Shown here: positions 50,835 through 59,652 of the stretch, in pieces | Numbering within the stretch: the stretch's first letter is position 1 | How the letters are laid out: the number at the start of each line of letters is the position of its first letter | Assembly: GCF_040838345.1 (NCBI RefSeq) | Contig: NZ_JBAKFF010000001.1 | Coordinates: 620,001 to 684,000, forward strand | Direction of reading: 5' to 3' | DNA: 64,000 nt | Source of the DNA: Spiribacter sp. 1M189 | GTDB lineage: Bacteria; Pseudomonadota; Gammaproteobacteria; Nitrococcales; Nitrococcaceae | The notes under the pieces: generated by a model | Told to the model about the DNA's origin: nothing | Database searches by the model: none | Seen by the model: the letters and a program-made list of their open reading frames with translations, nothing else | Program-made: the position numbers and the translations under genes

Positions 50835-50907
50835 TGACATTTCGTAACGAGTACCACCACGGCGGGATCAGGCCGCCGGCTGGCCTGAAGCAACGCGGAG
50901 ATGCCCT

Positions 50908-51372
50908 GTGAGCGAAGATATCTACGCCGGTCTCTCGCAGCTCGGCAGCCAGACGGCTATCCCGACATCGCCCGAGGACGCCGTCCTGGAACGGGTGCCC
51001 AACCCCCAATCCGACGTGCGCTACGTGGCGCGTTTCACCGCGCCGGAGTTTACCTCGCTCTGTCCCATGACCGGGCAGCCGGATTTCGCGCATCTGGTCA
51101 TTGACTACATCCCGGGCCAGTGGCTCGTGGAGAGCAAGTCGCTCAAGATGTTCCTGTTCTCATTCCGCAACCACGGCGCCTTTCATGAGGACTGCACCGT
51201 GACCATTGCCCGGCGCCTCGCCGACCTGCTCGAGCCGGTCTGGCTGCGCATCGGCGGGTACTGGTATCCGCGCGGCGGCATTCCCATTGACGTGTTCTAC
51301 CAGACCGGCGAGCCGCCGGCGGACGTCTGGATCCCGGACCAGGGCGTGGCCTCCTATCGGGGACGGGGCTAG
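50908..51372 (+). CDS. queF: QueF, NADPH-dependent preQ0 reductase
   Basis: A 154-residue unimodular QueF that reduces 7-cyano-7-deazaguanine (preQ0) to preQ1 for queuosine in tRNA. The active cysteine is Cys52 in [13 protein letters not shown], with the acid Asp59 in the same motif. [24 protein letters not shown] is the QueF NADPH and substrate motif. The start is GTG at 50908. No preQ1 riboswitch is evident upstream. Confidence 0.95.
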   Translation: MSEDIYAGLSQLGSQTAIPTSPEDAVLERVPNPQSDVRYVARFTAPEFTSLCPMTGQPDFAHLVIDYIPGQWLVESKSLKMFLFSFRNHGAFHEDCTVTIARRLADLLEPVWLRIGGYWYPRGGIPIDVFYQTGEPPADVWIPDQGVASYRGRG

Positions 51373-51412
51373 AGCATGTCCTTTGCATAGCGCATCATCC
51401 CGGAGCGTCGCA

Positions 51413-53161
51413 GTGCAGAAATTTGGCGGTCTGCTGCGCCTGGCAAGCTATCTGAGGCCGTACTGGCGACAGGCCCTGATCGCCGGCGCTGCACTTATCG
51501 TGGCGGCTGGCAGTGTGCTCGGCATTGGCCAGGGCCTGCGGCTCGTGATCGATCGGGGTTTTGCCGAAGGTACGCAGGCCGCCCTGGATCAGGCCCTGCT
51601 GATCACCGGCGCGGTCGTGCTGGTGCTGGCGGCGGCCTCGGCGCTGCGCTTCTACTGGGTGATGTGGATCGGAGAGCGAGTGGCGGCCGATCTGCGGCGC
51701 GATGTGTTCAATCATCTGCTGGCGCTGGAGCCGGGTTTCTACCTGCGCAACGGGGTGGGTGAGATTCAGTCGCGTATGACCACCGATACGGCGCTGTTAC
51801 AGAGCGTGCTGGGGTCGACGTTCTCCATGGCGCTGCGCAATGCGCTGTTGCTGCTTGGCACGCTGGCCATGCTGGTAGTGACCAGTCCAGGGCTGAGCGG
51901 GCTGGTGATCATTGGCATTCCGGTGGTCGTTGCGCCGATGCTGATCTATGGCCGCCGCGTTCGCCGACTCTCCCGGCTGAGCCAGGATCGCATCGCCGAT
52001 GTTGGCAGCTATGCCGGAGAAACACTGGGTGGTATCGAGACCGTGCAGGCCTTTGTGCACGAGCCGGTGGACCGCGGTGTTTTCAGTGACCGGGTGGAGG
52101 AGGCATTTGCCACCGCGGTACGGCGTATCCGCCAGCGTGCCGGGCTGAATGCGGTGGCATTGCTTCTCGCGTTCAGCGGCGTGGCGTTCGTGCTCTGGCG
52201 CGGTGGGCACGCAGTCCTCTCGGGCGCCATGACGGCGGGGGAGCTCTCGGCCTTCATTTTCTATGCCGTGTTGGCCGCAGGCGCCGTGGGCGTGCTCTCG
52301 GAGGTTGCCGGTGAGCTATTCCGGGCATCCGGCGCCGCCGAGCGGCTCTTCGAGCTGCTGGACGCGCAGGCGGAGATCCGCGCACCGCAACGGCCGGTGC
52401 CTCTGCCGGCACCCGCGCAGGGCGAGGTCATGCTGGAGCAGGTGATGTTCCGCTATCCGACGCGTCCCGAACCCGCGGCACTTGCCGGTGTTGATCTGCG
52501 GATCAATGCCGGCGAGACCCTGGCGCTGGTCGGGCCCTCGGGTGCCGGCAAGAGTACGCTGATCAGTCTTCTGCTCCGCTTTCATGATCCCGACTCGGGC
52601 CGGATTCAGTTCGACGGCGTGGACTTGCCTGAGGCCGATCCGGCTGCGCTGCGTAGATCGATGGCATTGGTCGCCCAGACGCCGATCCTGTTCACGGGAA
52701 CGGTCCGGGATAACATCCGATTCGGTGATCCGCAGGCAACCGACGCGCAGATCATCCAGGCCGCCGATGCAGCCAATTGCACGGATTTCATCGAAGCACT
52801 GCCACAGGGGATCGATACGCACATCGGACCGGGTGGGGTGCAGCTCTCCGGCGGACAGCGCCAGCGCGTGGCGATCGCCCGCGCCATTCTCCGCGATCCG
52901 GCCCTATTGCTGCTCGACGAGGCGACCAGCAGCCTCGACGCGGAAAGCGAACAGCAGGTGCAGATTGCACTGGCTCGTCTGATGGCGGATCGGACCAGTG
53001 TGGTGATCGCTCACCGCCTGGCGACGGTCCGTAACGCCGACCGGATCGCCGTCCTGGAAGCCGGGCGGATTCGGGCGGTGGGATCACACGACGAACTGAT
53101 GGAGGCTGACAGCCTGTATGCGCATCTCGCCGCCTTGCAATTCCGTGCGTCCTACGCCTGA
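51413..53161 (+). CDS. ABC exporter, fused permease-ATPase (MsbA-like)
   Basis: A 582-residue half-transporter. The N-terminal 300 residues hold six membrane helices (first LIAGAALIVAAGSVLGIG), with DLRRDVFNHLLALEPGFYLRNGVGEIQSRMTTDT. The ATPase has Walker A LVGPSGAGKST, signature VQLSGGQRQRVAIARAI, Walker B LLLLDEATSSLD and IAHRL. The frame is open upstream through queF, but the GTG at 51413 with GGAG 7 nt before it gives the normal N terminus. Substrate may be a lipid or lipophilic compound; a link to carotenoids is only positional. It overlaps crtY by 10 nt tail to tail. Confidence 0.88.
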   Translation: MQKFGGLLRLASYLRPYWRQALIAGAALIVAAGSVLGIGQGLRLVIDRGFAEGTQAALDQALLITGAVVLVLAAASALRFYWVMWIGERVAADLRRDVFNHLLALEPGFYLRNGVGEIQSRMTTDTALLQSVLGSTFSMALRNALLLLGTLAMLVVTSPGLSGLVIIGIPVVVAPMLIYGRRVRRLSRLSQDRIADVGSYAGETLGGIETVQAFVHEPVDRGVFSDRVEEAFATAVRRIRQRAGLNAVALLLAFSGVAFVLWRGGHAVLSGAMTAGELSAFIFYAVLAAGAVGVLSEVAGELFRASGAAERLFELLDAQAEIRAPQRPVPLPAPAQGEVMLEQVMFRYPTRPEPAALAGVDLRINAGETLALVGPSGAGKSTLISLLLRFHDPDSGRIQFDGVDLPEADPAALRRSMALVAQTPILFTGTVRDNIRFGDPQATDAQIIQAADAANCTDFIEALPQGIDTHIGPGGVQLSGGQRQRVAIARAILRDPALLLLDEATSSLDAESEQQVQIALARLMADRTSVVIAHRLATVRNADRIAVLEAGRIRAVGSHDELMEADSLYAHLAALQFRASYA

Positions 53162-54306
53162 GTCGGGCAGGCCAACTGGCGCCGCTTGAGGCTGTAGCGC
53201 CCGGCAGCGGCGATCATTGGGGGTGCCGGCAGGGCGCGCAGAACGCCCCACAGATCCAGGGCGCGGGGTTGGCTCATTAAAAAGCGCACCAGTGATTCCG
53301 GCGGCGTATTTCGGAATAACGTCATGAAGCGCTCCGGTGCCTGGCCGAGTTCGGCGTCCGCCCAGAGCGATTCGAGGAATACGCCGTCGAGCCAGTCCAT
53401 GATCCGCTGGCGGCCGGGCGGGGCCGGCTCGTGACCGGCGATCAGCGCATCGGCACACTGGTCGGCCCATTGCTGGATGCCGTGGAAAGCGTAGCCGGTG
53501 GCCGGTCGCATGCTGCCGCCGGCGGTGCCAGTGCGCATCCAGCCATCGCGATCGTACGGCGCAATGGGCGCCATCGGGAGATTGCCGTATTCTTCTCGCT
53601 TGACGGTGTATCCACCGCAACGACGCTGTTCGAGTAATCGGTCGAGCGCGCTGGCCAATTCCGCCCGATCCGGCCGATTCGGCGTGAAGCGAGTCAGCTC
53701 GACAAGGCGCCGGCTGTCGCTGATCGGCAACTCGTAGACGAAGGTAAGCAACGGTTCATCGTCTTCGAGGAAATGCATCAGACCAACGGGCCCGCTGCCG
53801 TCGAGATCAGGGCCGCTGATTTCCCGACCGATAAAGCTCTGCCAGACCCAGGGCCTTGGCAGTTGCAGCGTCGGCGCACGGGAATCCATAACCCGCTTTG
53901 CGCTTATCTCGCGTCCGTCGCTGAGGGTAAGCCGCCAGCTATCGGCCTCGAGCGCCGAATCCACCAAGGAGACGCCGCCGAGGTAAGACCAGTCGTCCCT
54001 GATTTCAACCGCGCCGAGGGCTCGTTGCTGAACCGCTGACGAGCGCAGCATTTCGTAGGGGAGGCGTTGGCTGCTGCGGACCAGGTCCTCGTCGGCGTAG
54101 CGGACGGACCAGCTGGTCCAGCTGCGTTCGACTTGCTCGATAAAGGGGTGGTCATGGACCCGCCAGCCGCACCAGGTCTGGTCATCGAGCGGCAGGGGGC
54201 GAGGTTCAACGACCGCGATACGGCCCGGGTAATGCGCACTCAGGCGCACGGCAAGACTCATCGCGGCGGCACCAAAGCCGACGAGCGCCAGGTCGAAGTC
54301 ACTCAT
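53152..54306 (-). CDS. crtY: Lycopene beta-cyclase CrtY
   Basis: A 384-residue flavoprotein that turns lycopene into beta-carotene. It starts MSDFDLALVGFGAAAMSLAVRL (FAD fold), and has PLDDQTWCGWRVHDHPF, the active-site region FLEDDEPLLTFVYELPIS and GTAGGSMRPATGYAFHGIQ, all typical of bacterial CrtY. It is the last gene of the crtE-I-B-Y operon and overlaps crtB by 4 nt. Confidence 0.93.
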   Translation of the reverse strand: MSDFDLALVGFGAAAMSLAVRLSAHYPGRIAVVEPRPLPLDDQTWCGWRVHDHPFIEQVERSWTSWSVRYADEDLVRSSQRLPYEMLRSSAVQQRALGAVEIRDDWSYLGGVSLVDSALEADSWRLTLSDGREISAKRVMDSRAPTLQLPRPWVWQSFIGREISGPDLDGSGPVGLMHFLEDDEPLLTFVYELPISDSRRLVELTRFTPNRPDRAELASALDRLLEQRRCGGYTVKREEYGNLPMAPIAPYDRDGWMRTGTAGGSMRPATGYAFHGIQQWADQCADALIAGHEPAPPGRQRIMDWLDGVFLESLWADAELGQAPERFMTLFRNTPPESLVRFLMSQPRALDLWGVLRALPAPPMIAAAGRYSLKRRQLACPTQA

Positions 54307-55142
54307 GCCGGCCGATCGCTGGCTCCGGTATCGAGCCGTGGCCGCGCTACCGTGTGCATCGCGAGCCGGCGCCGCTCGCGATGGCTGAGTGAGACCCGAC
54401 CCTCCCAGTAGCGGCATCCACCGTCTCGGACGCGCAGACCAATGGCGCGGTAGAGTCGGGCGGCGACACGGATCGCCATGCGATTGCGCAGCGGAATCAG
54501 CCCCATGCCGGTCTCGGCCCGGGCATAGTGCGTTTCGGCAAGATCAACGACACGTCGGATTGCACTGCGCACCGGCTCGCGATGGACCGGCCTGGCGGTC
54601 GCAATCGCATCGGCGGAGAGCTGCCCGATCCACTGCCCGGGCAGATAACGTCGGCCGCGGCGGGCATCCTCGAGCACATCACGAGAGATGTTCGTGAGCT
54701 GCATGGCGATTCCGAGTGATACCGCCGCATCCCGCCCGCGAATCGGATCCGCCCCGAGTAGTGGGCACATCAGTTCACCCACCGTGCCGGCCACGCCGTA
54801 GCAGTAATCCAGCAGCTCCTGCTCGTCATTGATAAGACAGCCCTCATCGGCTTCCTTCGCCGCGGTACGGGCGAGTGTCACCAACGGCGCCGTGGCCAGT
54901 GCCCGTCGCCGGACCATCTCGCCAAAGCCATCCACCGGGATGCGTTCCGGTTCGTGGGCTTCCAGGGCATCGATGAAGTCCTCGATGCGCCCCGCACCAT
55001 CCGTGGATTCGTCGGCGATGTCGTCAATAAGACGGCAGACGGCATAGAGGACGGCCACGTCATCGACATCTCCGGGGCGCAGCAGTCGGCTCGCCATGTG
55101 GAAGCTGCTGGCATGCCGCGCCAGGACGTCACGCGGGTTCAT
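54303..55142 (-). CDS. crtB: Phytoene synthase CrtB
   Basis: A 279-residue prenyltransferase that joins two geranylgeranyl diphosphates head to head. The two aspartate-rich motifs are LIDDIADESTD near residue 40 and NISRDVLEDARRGRRYLP near 155. The sequence in between, including YCYGVAGTVGELM, is canonical. It overlaps crtI and crtY by 4 nt each, so the four proteins are translationally coupled. Confidence 0.95.
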   Translation of the reverse strand: MNPRDVLARHASSFHMASRLLRPGDVDDVAVLYAVCRLIDDIADESTDGAGRIEDFIDALEAHEPERIPVDGFGEMVRRRALATAPLVTLARTAAKEADEGCLINDEQELLDYCYGVAGTVGELMCPLLGADPIRGRDAAVSLGIAMQLTNISRDVLEDARRGRRYLPGQWIGQLSADAIATARPVHREPVRSAIRRVVDLAETHYARAETGMGLIPLRNRMAIRVAARLYRAIGLRVRDGGCRYWEGRVSLSHRERRRLAMHTVARPRLDTGASDRPA

Positions 55143-56611
55143 GCGGCCTCCGCATCATCCGGGAACAGGCGCTCAAGGACCTTGGCGCTGGAGAGCACGC
55201 CCGGCATGCCTGCGCCGGGATGCGTGCCGGCACCGACCAGGTACAGGTTTCGCAGCCCCTCGGCACGGTTGTGGAAGCGGAACCATGCCGACTGACGAAA
55301 CAGCGGAGCGACGCTGAAGCCGCTGCCGTGGACGCTTTGGTAGTTATGGCGGAAATCGTCCGGTGTCATGTGAAAATCCGCCCGAATATGCGCACTGAGC
55401 TCCGGGAGGATCGTGCGCTCCAGCGCGTCGATGATCCGCGACTTCAGCTTCGGCCCTTCCACCGACCAGTCAATATCGCCGAGCAGGTTCGGTACCGGCG
55501 CCAGCACGTAGAAGCTGTCATGACCGGCCGGCGCAAAGCTGGGATCGGTCGCGGTCGGGCGATGCAGGTAGAGCGAGAAGTCCTCGGATAGCACCTTGCG
55601 GTCGAAGATATCGTGCAGTAGCTCGCGATAGCGCTCGCCAAGCCAAATCGTGTGGTGCGCCACCTCCGGATATTGCCGGTCGGTGCCGAAGTAGAGGACA
55701 AACAGACCCATCGACGTGCTGGCGAGGCGGCGCTTGATACGCGCTGTGGTCGGAACGCTGTCCATCAGCTCGCCGTAGAGGTGCATCGGGTCGAGGTTGG
55801 AGACAAAATTGTCGGCGCGAAGCTGCCGGCCATCATCAAGACTCACGGATTCGACGCGATTGCCGGTGCGATGCACGCCGGTGATACTCCGGCCGTTCTC
55901 GACCCGCACGCCCTGGCGCTCCAGCAGGCCGGCGAGGGCGTCGACCAGTGCGCCGGTCCCGCCCATGGCGAAATGAACCCCCCACTCGCGCTCGAGGTAG
56001 TGGATGAGTCCATAGATGCAGGTGGTGTCAAACGGGTTGCCACCGACGAGCAGCGGTTGCAGGGATAGGGCGCGGCGCAGGTACGGGTGCTGGATATGGC
56101 GGGAGACCATGGTCCAGACACTGCGGTCGAAGCGAAGGCGCAACAGCCTGGGGATCTGCCGCGCCATGAATGACGCGCGATGGAAGGGCTGGTCGCCGAG
56201 CTCGCGGAACCCGATATCGAACAGCTCGCGGGACTCCGCCAGCAGGCCATGGTAGCCGGATACGTCCTCCGGGTTGAACCGGGCGATCTCGGCCTCCATC
56301 CGCTCGATTCCCGGGCCGTAGTCGAAAAAGGTGTCGTCCGGGAAGCGGAAGCGATACCAGGGATCAAGGGGGCGCAGTTCCAGATGGTCGTGCAGTGACT
56401 CGCCGAACAGCTCGAAGAGCTCGGCGAACAGAAACGGCGCGGTGATCACCGTCGGCCCGGCGTCGTGCCGGTAGCCTTGGCGCTCGAACACCTGTGCCCG
56501 TCCGCCCAGCCTCGGGCAGCGATCGACGAGCGTTACGTCATGGCCTCGTGCCCTCAGGCGCAATGCAGCGGCGATGCCCCCGAAACCGCCGCCCATAATC
56601 AGGGAGTGCAT
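55139..56611 (-). CDS. crtI: Phytoene desaturase CrtI
   Basis: A 490-residue FAD enzyme that converts phytoene to lycopene in four steps. The N-terminal dinucleotide fold is LIMGGGFGGIAAALRLRARGHDVTLVDRCPRLGGRA. The C-terminal bacterial phytoene-desaturase signature is NLYLVGAGTHPGAGMPGVLSSAKV. The length is normal and no residue looks damaged. It lies 6 nt after crtE. Confidence 0.95.
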   Translation of the reverse strand: MHSLIMGGGFGGIAAALRLRARGHDVTLVDRCPRLGGRAQVFERQGYRHDAGPTVITAPFLFAELFELFGESLHDHLELRPLDPWYRFRFPDDTFFDYGPGIERMEAEIARFNPEDVSGYHGLLAESRELFDIGFRELGDQPFHRASFMARQIPRLLRLRFDRSVWTMVSRHIQHPYLRRALSLQPLLVGGNPFDTTCIYGLIHYLEREWGVHFAMGGTGALVDALAGLLERQGVRVENGRSITGVHRTGNRVESVSLDDGRQLRADNFVSNLDPMHLYGELMDSVPTTARIKRRLASTSMGLFVLYFGTDRQYPEVAHHTIWLGERYRELLHDIFDRKVLSEDFSLYLHRPTATDPSFAPAGHDSFYVLAPVPNLLGDIDWSVEGPKLKSRIIDALERTILPELSAHIRADFHMTPDDFRHNYQSVHGSGFSVAPLFRQSAWFRFHNRAEGLRNLYLVGAGTHPGAGMPGVLSSAKVLERLFPDDAEAA

Positions 56612-56617
56612 AAGCTC

Positions 56618-57598
56618 CTATCCTTTTTGTCGTGTCGGGGTCGTCCGGGCTACTTGCTGGGCTTTGTCCGCGAGCCGTTCGATCAGGCTCATGACGTCAT
56701 GACTGAGCGGGGCGGGCAGCTGTGCAGACAGGCGACGCGCCCGGCCCAGCGCCGCATTGACATGACGCAGACAGCGCTGCCGGATGCGGCCGCCATCCTC
56801 GGCCCGGCCGGGTGGTTGATGATGCCGCCAGGCATGCAGGGGATGGAGACGCCCGGTATCCGCGAGGCATGTCATCTCCTGGAGATCATCCATGTCGTCG
56901 AGGATCTGATAGGCGAGTCCGATTGCCTCGGCCACTCCGCGACTGAGCGCCGGGGTGTATCGGGCAGGGGCGGGTGTGGTGATGCCGACGTTCAATGCGA
57001 GTTCGATAAGCGGTGCGGTTTTATCACGCGTAGCCCGCAGATAGTCCGCTACACGCCGGGGTGCATCGGAGGCGTTGTCGGCCAACTCGACGCTCTGGCC
57101 GCCGATGACCCTACCGGCGTGCTCGGCCATGAAGTCGGAGAGGTGGCGAGCCGTCGTTGCGTCCTTGACCCGTGTCGCCGCGCGAAACGCGCTGGTGAGC
57201 AGCAGGTCGCCGGCGCAGAGGGCGATGTTGTCGCCATGGATGGCGCGGACGGTGGGTTTATCCCGTCGGTAGTCGTCGCCGTCGCTGATGTCGTCGTGGA
57301 CCAGCGATGCGTTGTGCAGCAGCTCGCAGGCCGCGGCTGCCGCGATATTGTCCTGGGCGCTCAGCCGGTTGGCGCCACTGGCCAGTGCCAGTTTCGCCCG
57401 CATCCGGTGTCCGCCGGTTTCAAGGTGATAGAGCGCGGCCTCACGGGCGGGTGTCGCCGGCATGCCGCATACAAGGGCGATCATGAACTGATCTACCCGC
57501 TCAAGCAGGGAGGGTTCAGCGAATGCCTTCAGCGCGTCCTGCCCGGTGGCAGTGACTGTGTCGGGTGTCCTTGATTGAGTGACGTCGACTGCGGCCAC
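56618..57598 (-). CDS. crtE: Geranylgeranyl diphosphate synthase CrtE
   Basis: A trans-prenyltransferase of about 326 residues. The first aspartate-rich motif is LVHDDISDGDDYRRDKPT and the second YQILDDMDDLQE. GGHRMRAKLALASG binds the isoprenoid diphosphate. I start at GTG 57598, with AGGGGGT 8 nt upstream; a start at 57742 would overlap the rhodopsin gene and add residues with no family character. It begins the crtE-I-B-Y order and lies about 100 nt downstream of the rhodopsin gene on the same strand. Confidence 0.88.
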   Translation of the reverse strand: MAAVDVTQSRTPDTVTATGQDALKAFAEPSLLERVDQFMIALVCGMPATPAREAALYHLETGGHRMRAKLALASGANRLSAQDNIAAAAACELLHNASLVHDDISDGDDYRRDKPTVRAIHGDNIALCAGDLLLTSAFRAATRVKDATTARHLSDFMAEHAGRVIGGQSVELADNASDAPRRVADYLRATRDKTAPLIELALNVGITTPAPARYTPALSRGVAEAIGLAYQILDDMDDLQEMTCLADTGRLHPLHAWRHHQPPGRAEDGGRIRQRCLRHVNAALGRARRLSAQLPAPLSHDVMSLIERLADKAQQVARTTPTRQKG

Positions 57599-57632
57599 TT
57601 GGATTACCCCCTCGCGCTCGGTCCGCTGAAGC

Positions 57633-57657
57633 GGCTGCCGGACAAGGTCCGACAGCC
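57633..57657 (-). other. Hairpin between rhodopsin gene and crtE
   Basis: Arms 57633-57643 and 57647-57657 pair over 11 positions (one G-T wobble) with a 3-nt loop. There is no T-run after it on the minus strand, so complete termination is unlikely. It separates the highly expressed rhodopsin message from the carotenoid genes and may set their ratio. Confidence 0.6.
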
Positions 57658-57698
57658 ACTGGTTTGGCGCTGGCTGTGCCAGCTGATCGGTCTCCCGA

Positions 57699-58460
57699 TC
57701 AGGCCTGGGCGTTGGCCTCGTGCTCGGACTTGCGCATGGCAATCACGAGAATGAGGATGCCGAAGACCGCCTTCGCCACGATGTCGGCGATGGTGTAACC
57801 CACCTCGACGGCCGTGATGGCAGCACCACCGGTCAGCCCGATCAGCGGGAAGAGGAAGACGATCGGGTAGAACAACCAGGAGATGACCACCAGGGTCGCC
57901 GCGCCGTTGATCAGGCCACGGACGTTCTCGGGCTGCTTGCCGATCGAGCCCTTCAGGCCGACCACGAGCTGGTAGACGATGTAGACGAACGGAATCATCG
58001 ACAGCACCCAGAACGTGAAACGCGTGCCGGCGGATTCGGCCACTTCGCCGGGATAGCCCAGGATGATCATCAGGGCAGCCGCACCACCGAGCCAGACGCT
58101 CTTGGATACGGTCTCGCTGCGCGAAAGCCGCATAACGAGGATCAGCTCGATAAGCAGCAGCGGCACAGTGAGCAGCCAGTCAACGTAACGGTAGGCCTGG
58201 TTGAACGGATAGCCCGTTACTTCCAGATTGCCGTTCATTACAGAGAATGCCGCATCCCATGAGAGCATGATCTGCAGATAGTGGTAAGCCGCAATCGCGG
58301 TGACCAGCCCGGAGATGGTAACCGCCATCTTGTAGGCCGGGGCGACCTGGCTGCGGGAGAACCACAGGAACAGCGTTGCGGCGGCCATGACCGCAAGGCC
58401 GAACGAGAAGGCATTGGCAATGAATGTGTACTGGCCAAGACTGAGAGTCGAAAGGTCCAT
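57699..58460 (-). CDS. Light-driven proton-pump rhodopsin (proteorhodopsin/xanthorhodopsin type)
   Basis: A 253-residue seven-helix retinal protein. Helix C reads YRYVDWLLTVPLLLIEL, giving Asp94 (acceptor), Thr98 and Glu105 (donor), the DTE set of proton pumps. Leu102 at the spectral tuning site predicts green absorption. His60 matches the histidine that pairs with the counterion. Helix G has Asp226 and the retinal lysine Lys230 (IADIVAK). Trp151 stands where xanthorhodopsin has the glycine that admits a carotenoid antenna. AAAGGAGGAAT precedes the ATG. It is followed by crtE. Confidence 0.93.
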   Translation of the reverse strand: MDLSTLSLGQYTFIANAFSFGLAVMAAATLFLWFSRSQVAPAYKMAVTISGLVTAIAAYHYLQIMLSWDAAFSVMNGNLEVTGYPFNQAYRYVDWLLTVPLLLIELILVMRLSRSETVSKSVWLGGAAALMIILGYPGEVAESAGTRFTFWVLSMIPFVYIVYQLVVGLKGSIGKQPENVRGLINGAATLVVISWLFYPIVFLFPLIGLTGGAAITAVEVGYTIADIVAKAVFGILILVIAMRKSEHEANAQA

Positions 58461-58756
58461 CGGTTTATTCCTCCTTTTGGAATCGTTCCAGACGGTACGC
58501 CCCGTTATGGAGCAGGTCAATCGCCTGAAACGCACGGCTGCGGTGCATTCGATTGACTGAGGAAATCGACCGGAAACATGGACTGATCCGGACCTCGCTC
58601 ATGGACAAATAACGGGTCCGAGTCGTTCGATGTTTTTTTCCGGCCCCTACGTGGTGCAAAGTGCACAGTGGGTATTATGCATGAAAGCGACGCAAGCTTA
58701 CATGACATTTGTCAAATTCCATTCTCCAGTCACGACAACGCTCAAGGAGATGACCG
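58461..58756. promoter_or_regulatory. Rhodopsin upstream region
   Basis: About 300 bp without a gene between the rhodopsin start and the divergent small lipoprotein. It contains the 13-bp palindrome GTGCAAAGTGCAC (58654-58666) and, on the minus strand, a -10-like CATAAT nearby without a clear -35. A TTGACA (minus strand) lies about 50 bp further out, near 58710. The rhodopsin leader would be long, about 200 nt. Light or redox control at the palindrome is possible but unproven. Confidence 0.4.
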
Positions 58757-58837
58757 ATGCGGTTCATCGTCACGCTCACATTCTCGATGCTGTTGATCAC
58801 AGGCTGCAGTGGTGTGCCGCTGGTGCCAGGGATCTGA
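58757..58837 (+). CDS. Tiny lipoprotein, 26 residues
   Basis: An open frame of 27 codons: MRFIVTLTFSMLLITGC, then SGVPLVPGI and TGA. The hydrophobic signal ends in the lipobox ITGC, with lipidation at Cys17, leaving a ten-residue mature peptide including the lipidated cysteine. AAGGAGA lies 7 nt before the ATG. Very short lipoproteins ending in a VPLVPGI-like tail occur in proteobacteria (entericidin-like in build); their role is unclear. It ends 5 nt before the convergent tonB stop. Confidence 0.65.
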   Translation: MRFIVTLTFSMLLITGCSGVPLVPGI

Positions 58838-58842
58838 GATCA

Positions 58843-59652
58843 CTAACGGAGGGAGAAATCCACCGGAACGTTGACGACTTGACCCGCGACGTCCAGGTCG
58901 TCCGGTGGCGGGGGCAAGGGTCGTGCGCGCGCCAGCATTTCGCGCACGGCCTCATCGAGCCGCTGATGACCGCTGCTACGGCTGATGCGCGAGGACTTTA
59001 TCTGTCCGTCGGCGGTCAGCTCGATCTCGAGAACGGCCGTCCCCTCGAGACGTCTCATTTTCGCTCTTCGCGGGTAACGGCGGTGTTCCGCCAGCCATTG
59101 CCGTAGCTCCCCAAAGTACGATGCGATTTGTTGCGCCGCGGAGTGCGCCGTCTGGTCTGCACCGACGGGCCCAATCGGTGTATTGATTTTTTTTTCAGAG
59201 GCCTGCGAAGCATTCTTTGAATTCAGTTGATCTTTATTGGGCTTTGCCGTGTCATCGACGCTGGGACTGGGCTCGTTTGCAGCATGCTCCGGCGGCATGC
59301 TGCGTTCCGCTCTCTGCCCCGGTTCAGCGGCCGGCTCGGTCGCCGTTTCTGGCGCGGCTTTTACTTTGTTATGAGCATGTCTAACAGCGGGCTCAGCCGA
59401 CGGCGTGGACTTGTCGAGTGGAGGTGACGCCGGCTCTGACTCTGGTTCCGACTCTGGCTCTGACTCTGACCTTGACTCTGGCTGACGCGGGGTCGCAGGC
59501 GTAGCCGAACCGAGGTCGATGGTGACCGTGCGCTCACCATCACGATCCCCGGTGACGGTGTCCGGTTGCGTGGCCCCTACGAGCAGGAGCAGGTGAATGC
59601 CACCGGCGACCGCCAGAGCCAGGATCCAATGCGTGGGGTGCAGCCGCTTCAT
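58843..59652 (-). CDS. tonB: TonB energy-transducing protein
   Basis: A 269-residue TonB. The N-terminal anchor is HWILALAVAGGIHLLLLVGA with the functionally important histidine (IHLLLL). A long periplasm-spanning stretch rich in Ser, Glu, Pro and Ala follows (residues 50-160), with a repeated SEPE unit. The C-terminal domain, about 175-269, has YPRRAKMRRLEGTAVLEIELTADGQI, which contacts outer-membrane receptors. It is the last gene of the exbB-exbD-exbD-tonB operon and overlaps exbD by 4 nt. Confidence 0.92.
   Translation of the reverse strand: MKRLHPTHWILALAVAGGIHLLLLVGATQPDTVTGDRDGERTVTIDLGSATPATPRQPESRSESEPESEPESEPASPPLDKSTPSAEPAVRHAHNKVKAAPETATEPAAEPGQRAERSMPPEHAANEPSPSVDDTAKPNKDQLNSKNASQASEKKINTPIGPVGADQTAHSAAQQIASYFGELRQWLAEHRRYPRRAKMRRLEGTAVLEIELTADGQIKSSRISRSSGHQRLDEAVREMLARARPLPPPPDDLDVAGQVVNVPVDFSLR
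59438..59485 (-). repeat. Four 12-bp tandem repeats in tonB
   Basis: The heptamer GACTCTG recurs at 59438, 59450, 59462 and 59474, exactly 12 bp apart, with similar spacers. It encodes the repeated Ser/Glu/Pro part of the TonB spacer. Slippage here would change the length of the periplasmic arm in steps of four residues without a frameshift. Confidence 0.75.

Noticed and set aside
50749-50907. preQ1 riboswitch upstream of queF
   Set aside because: I could not find the short pseudoknot pattern; the gap is explained by the panD promoter and the queF start.
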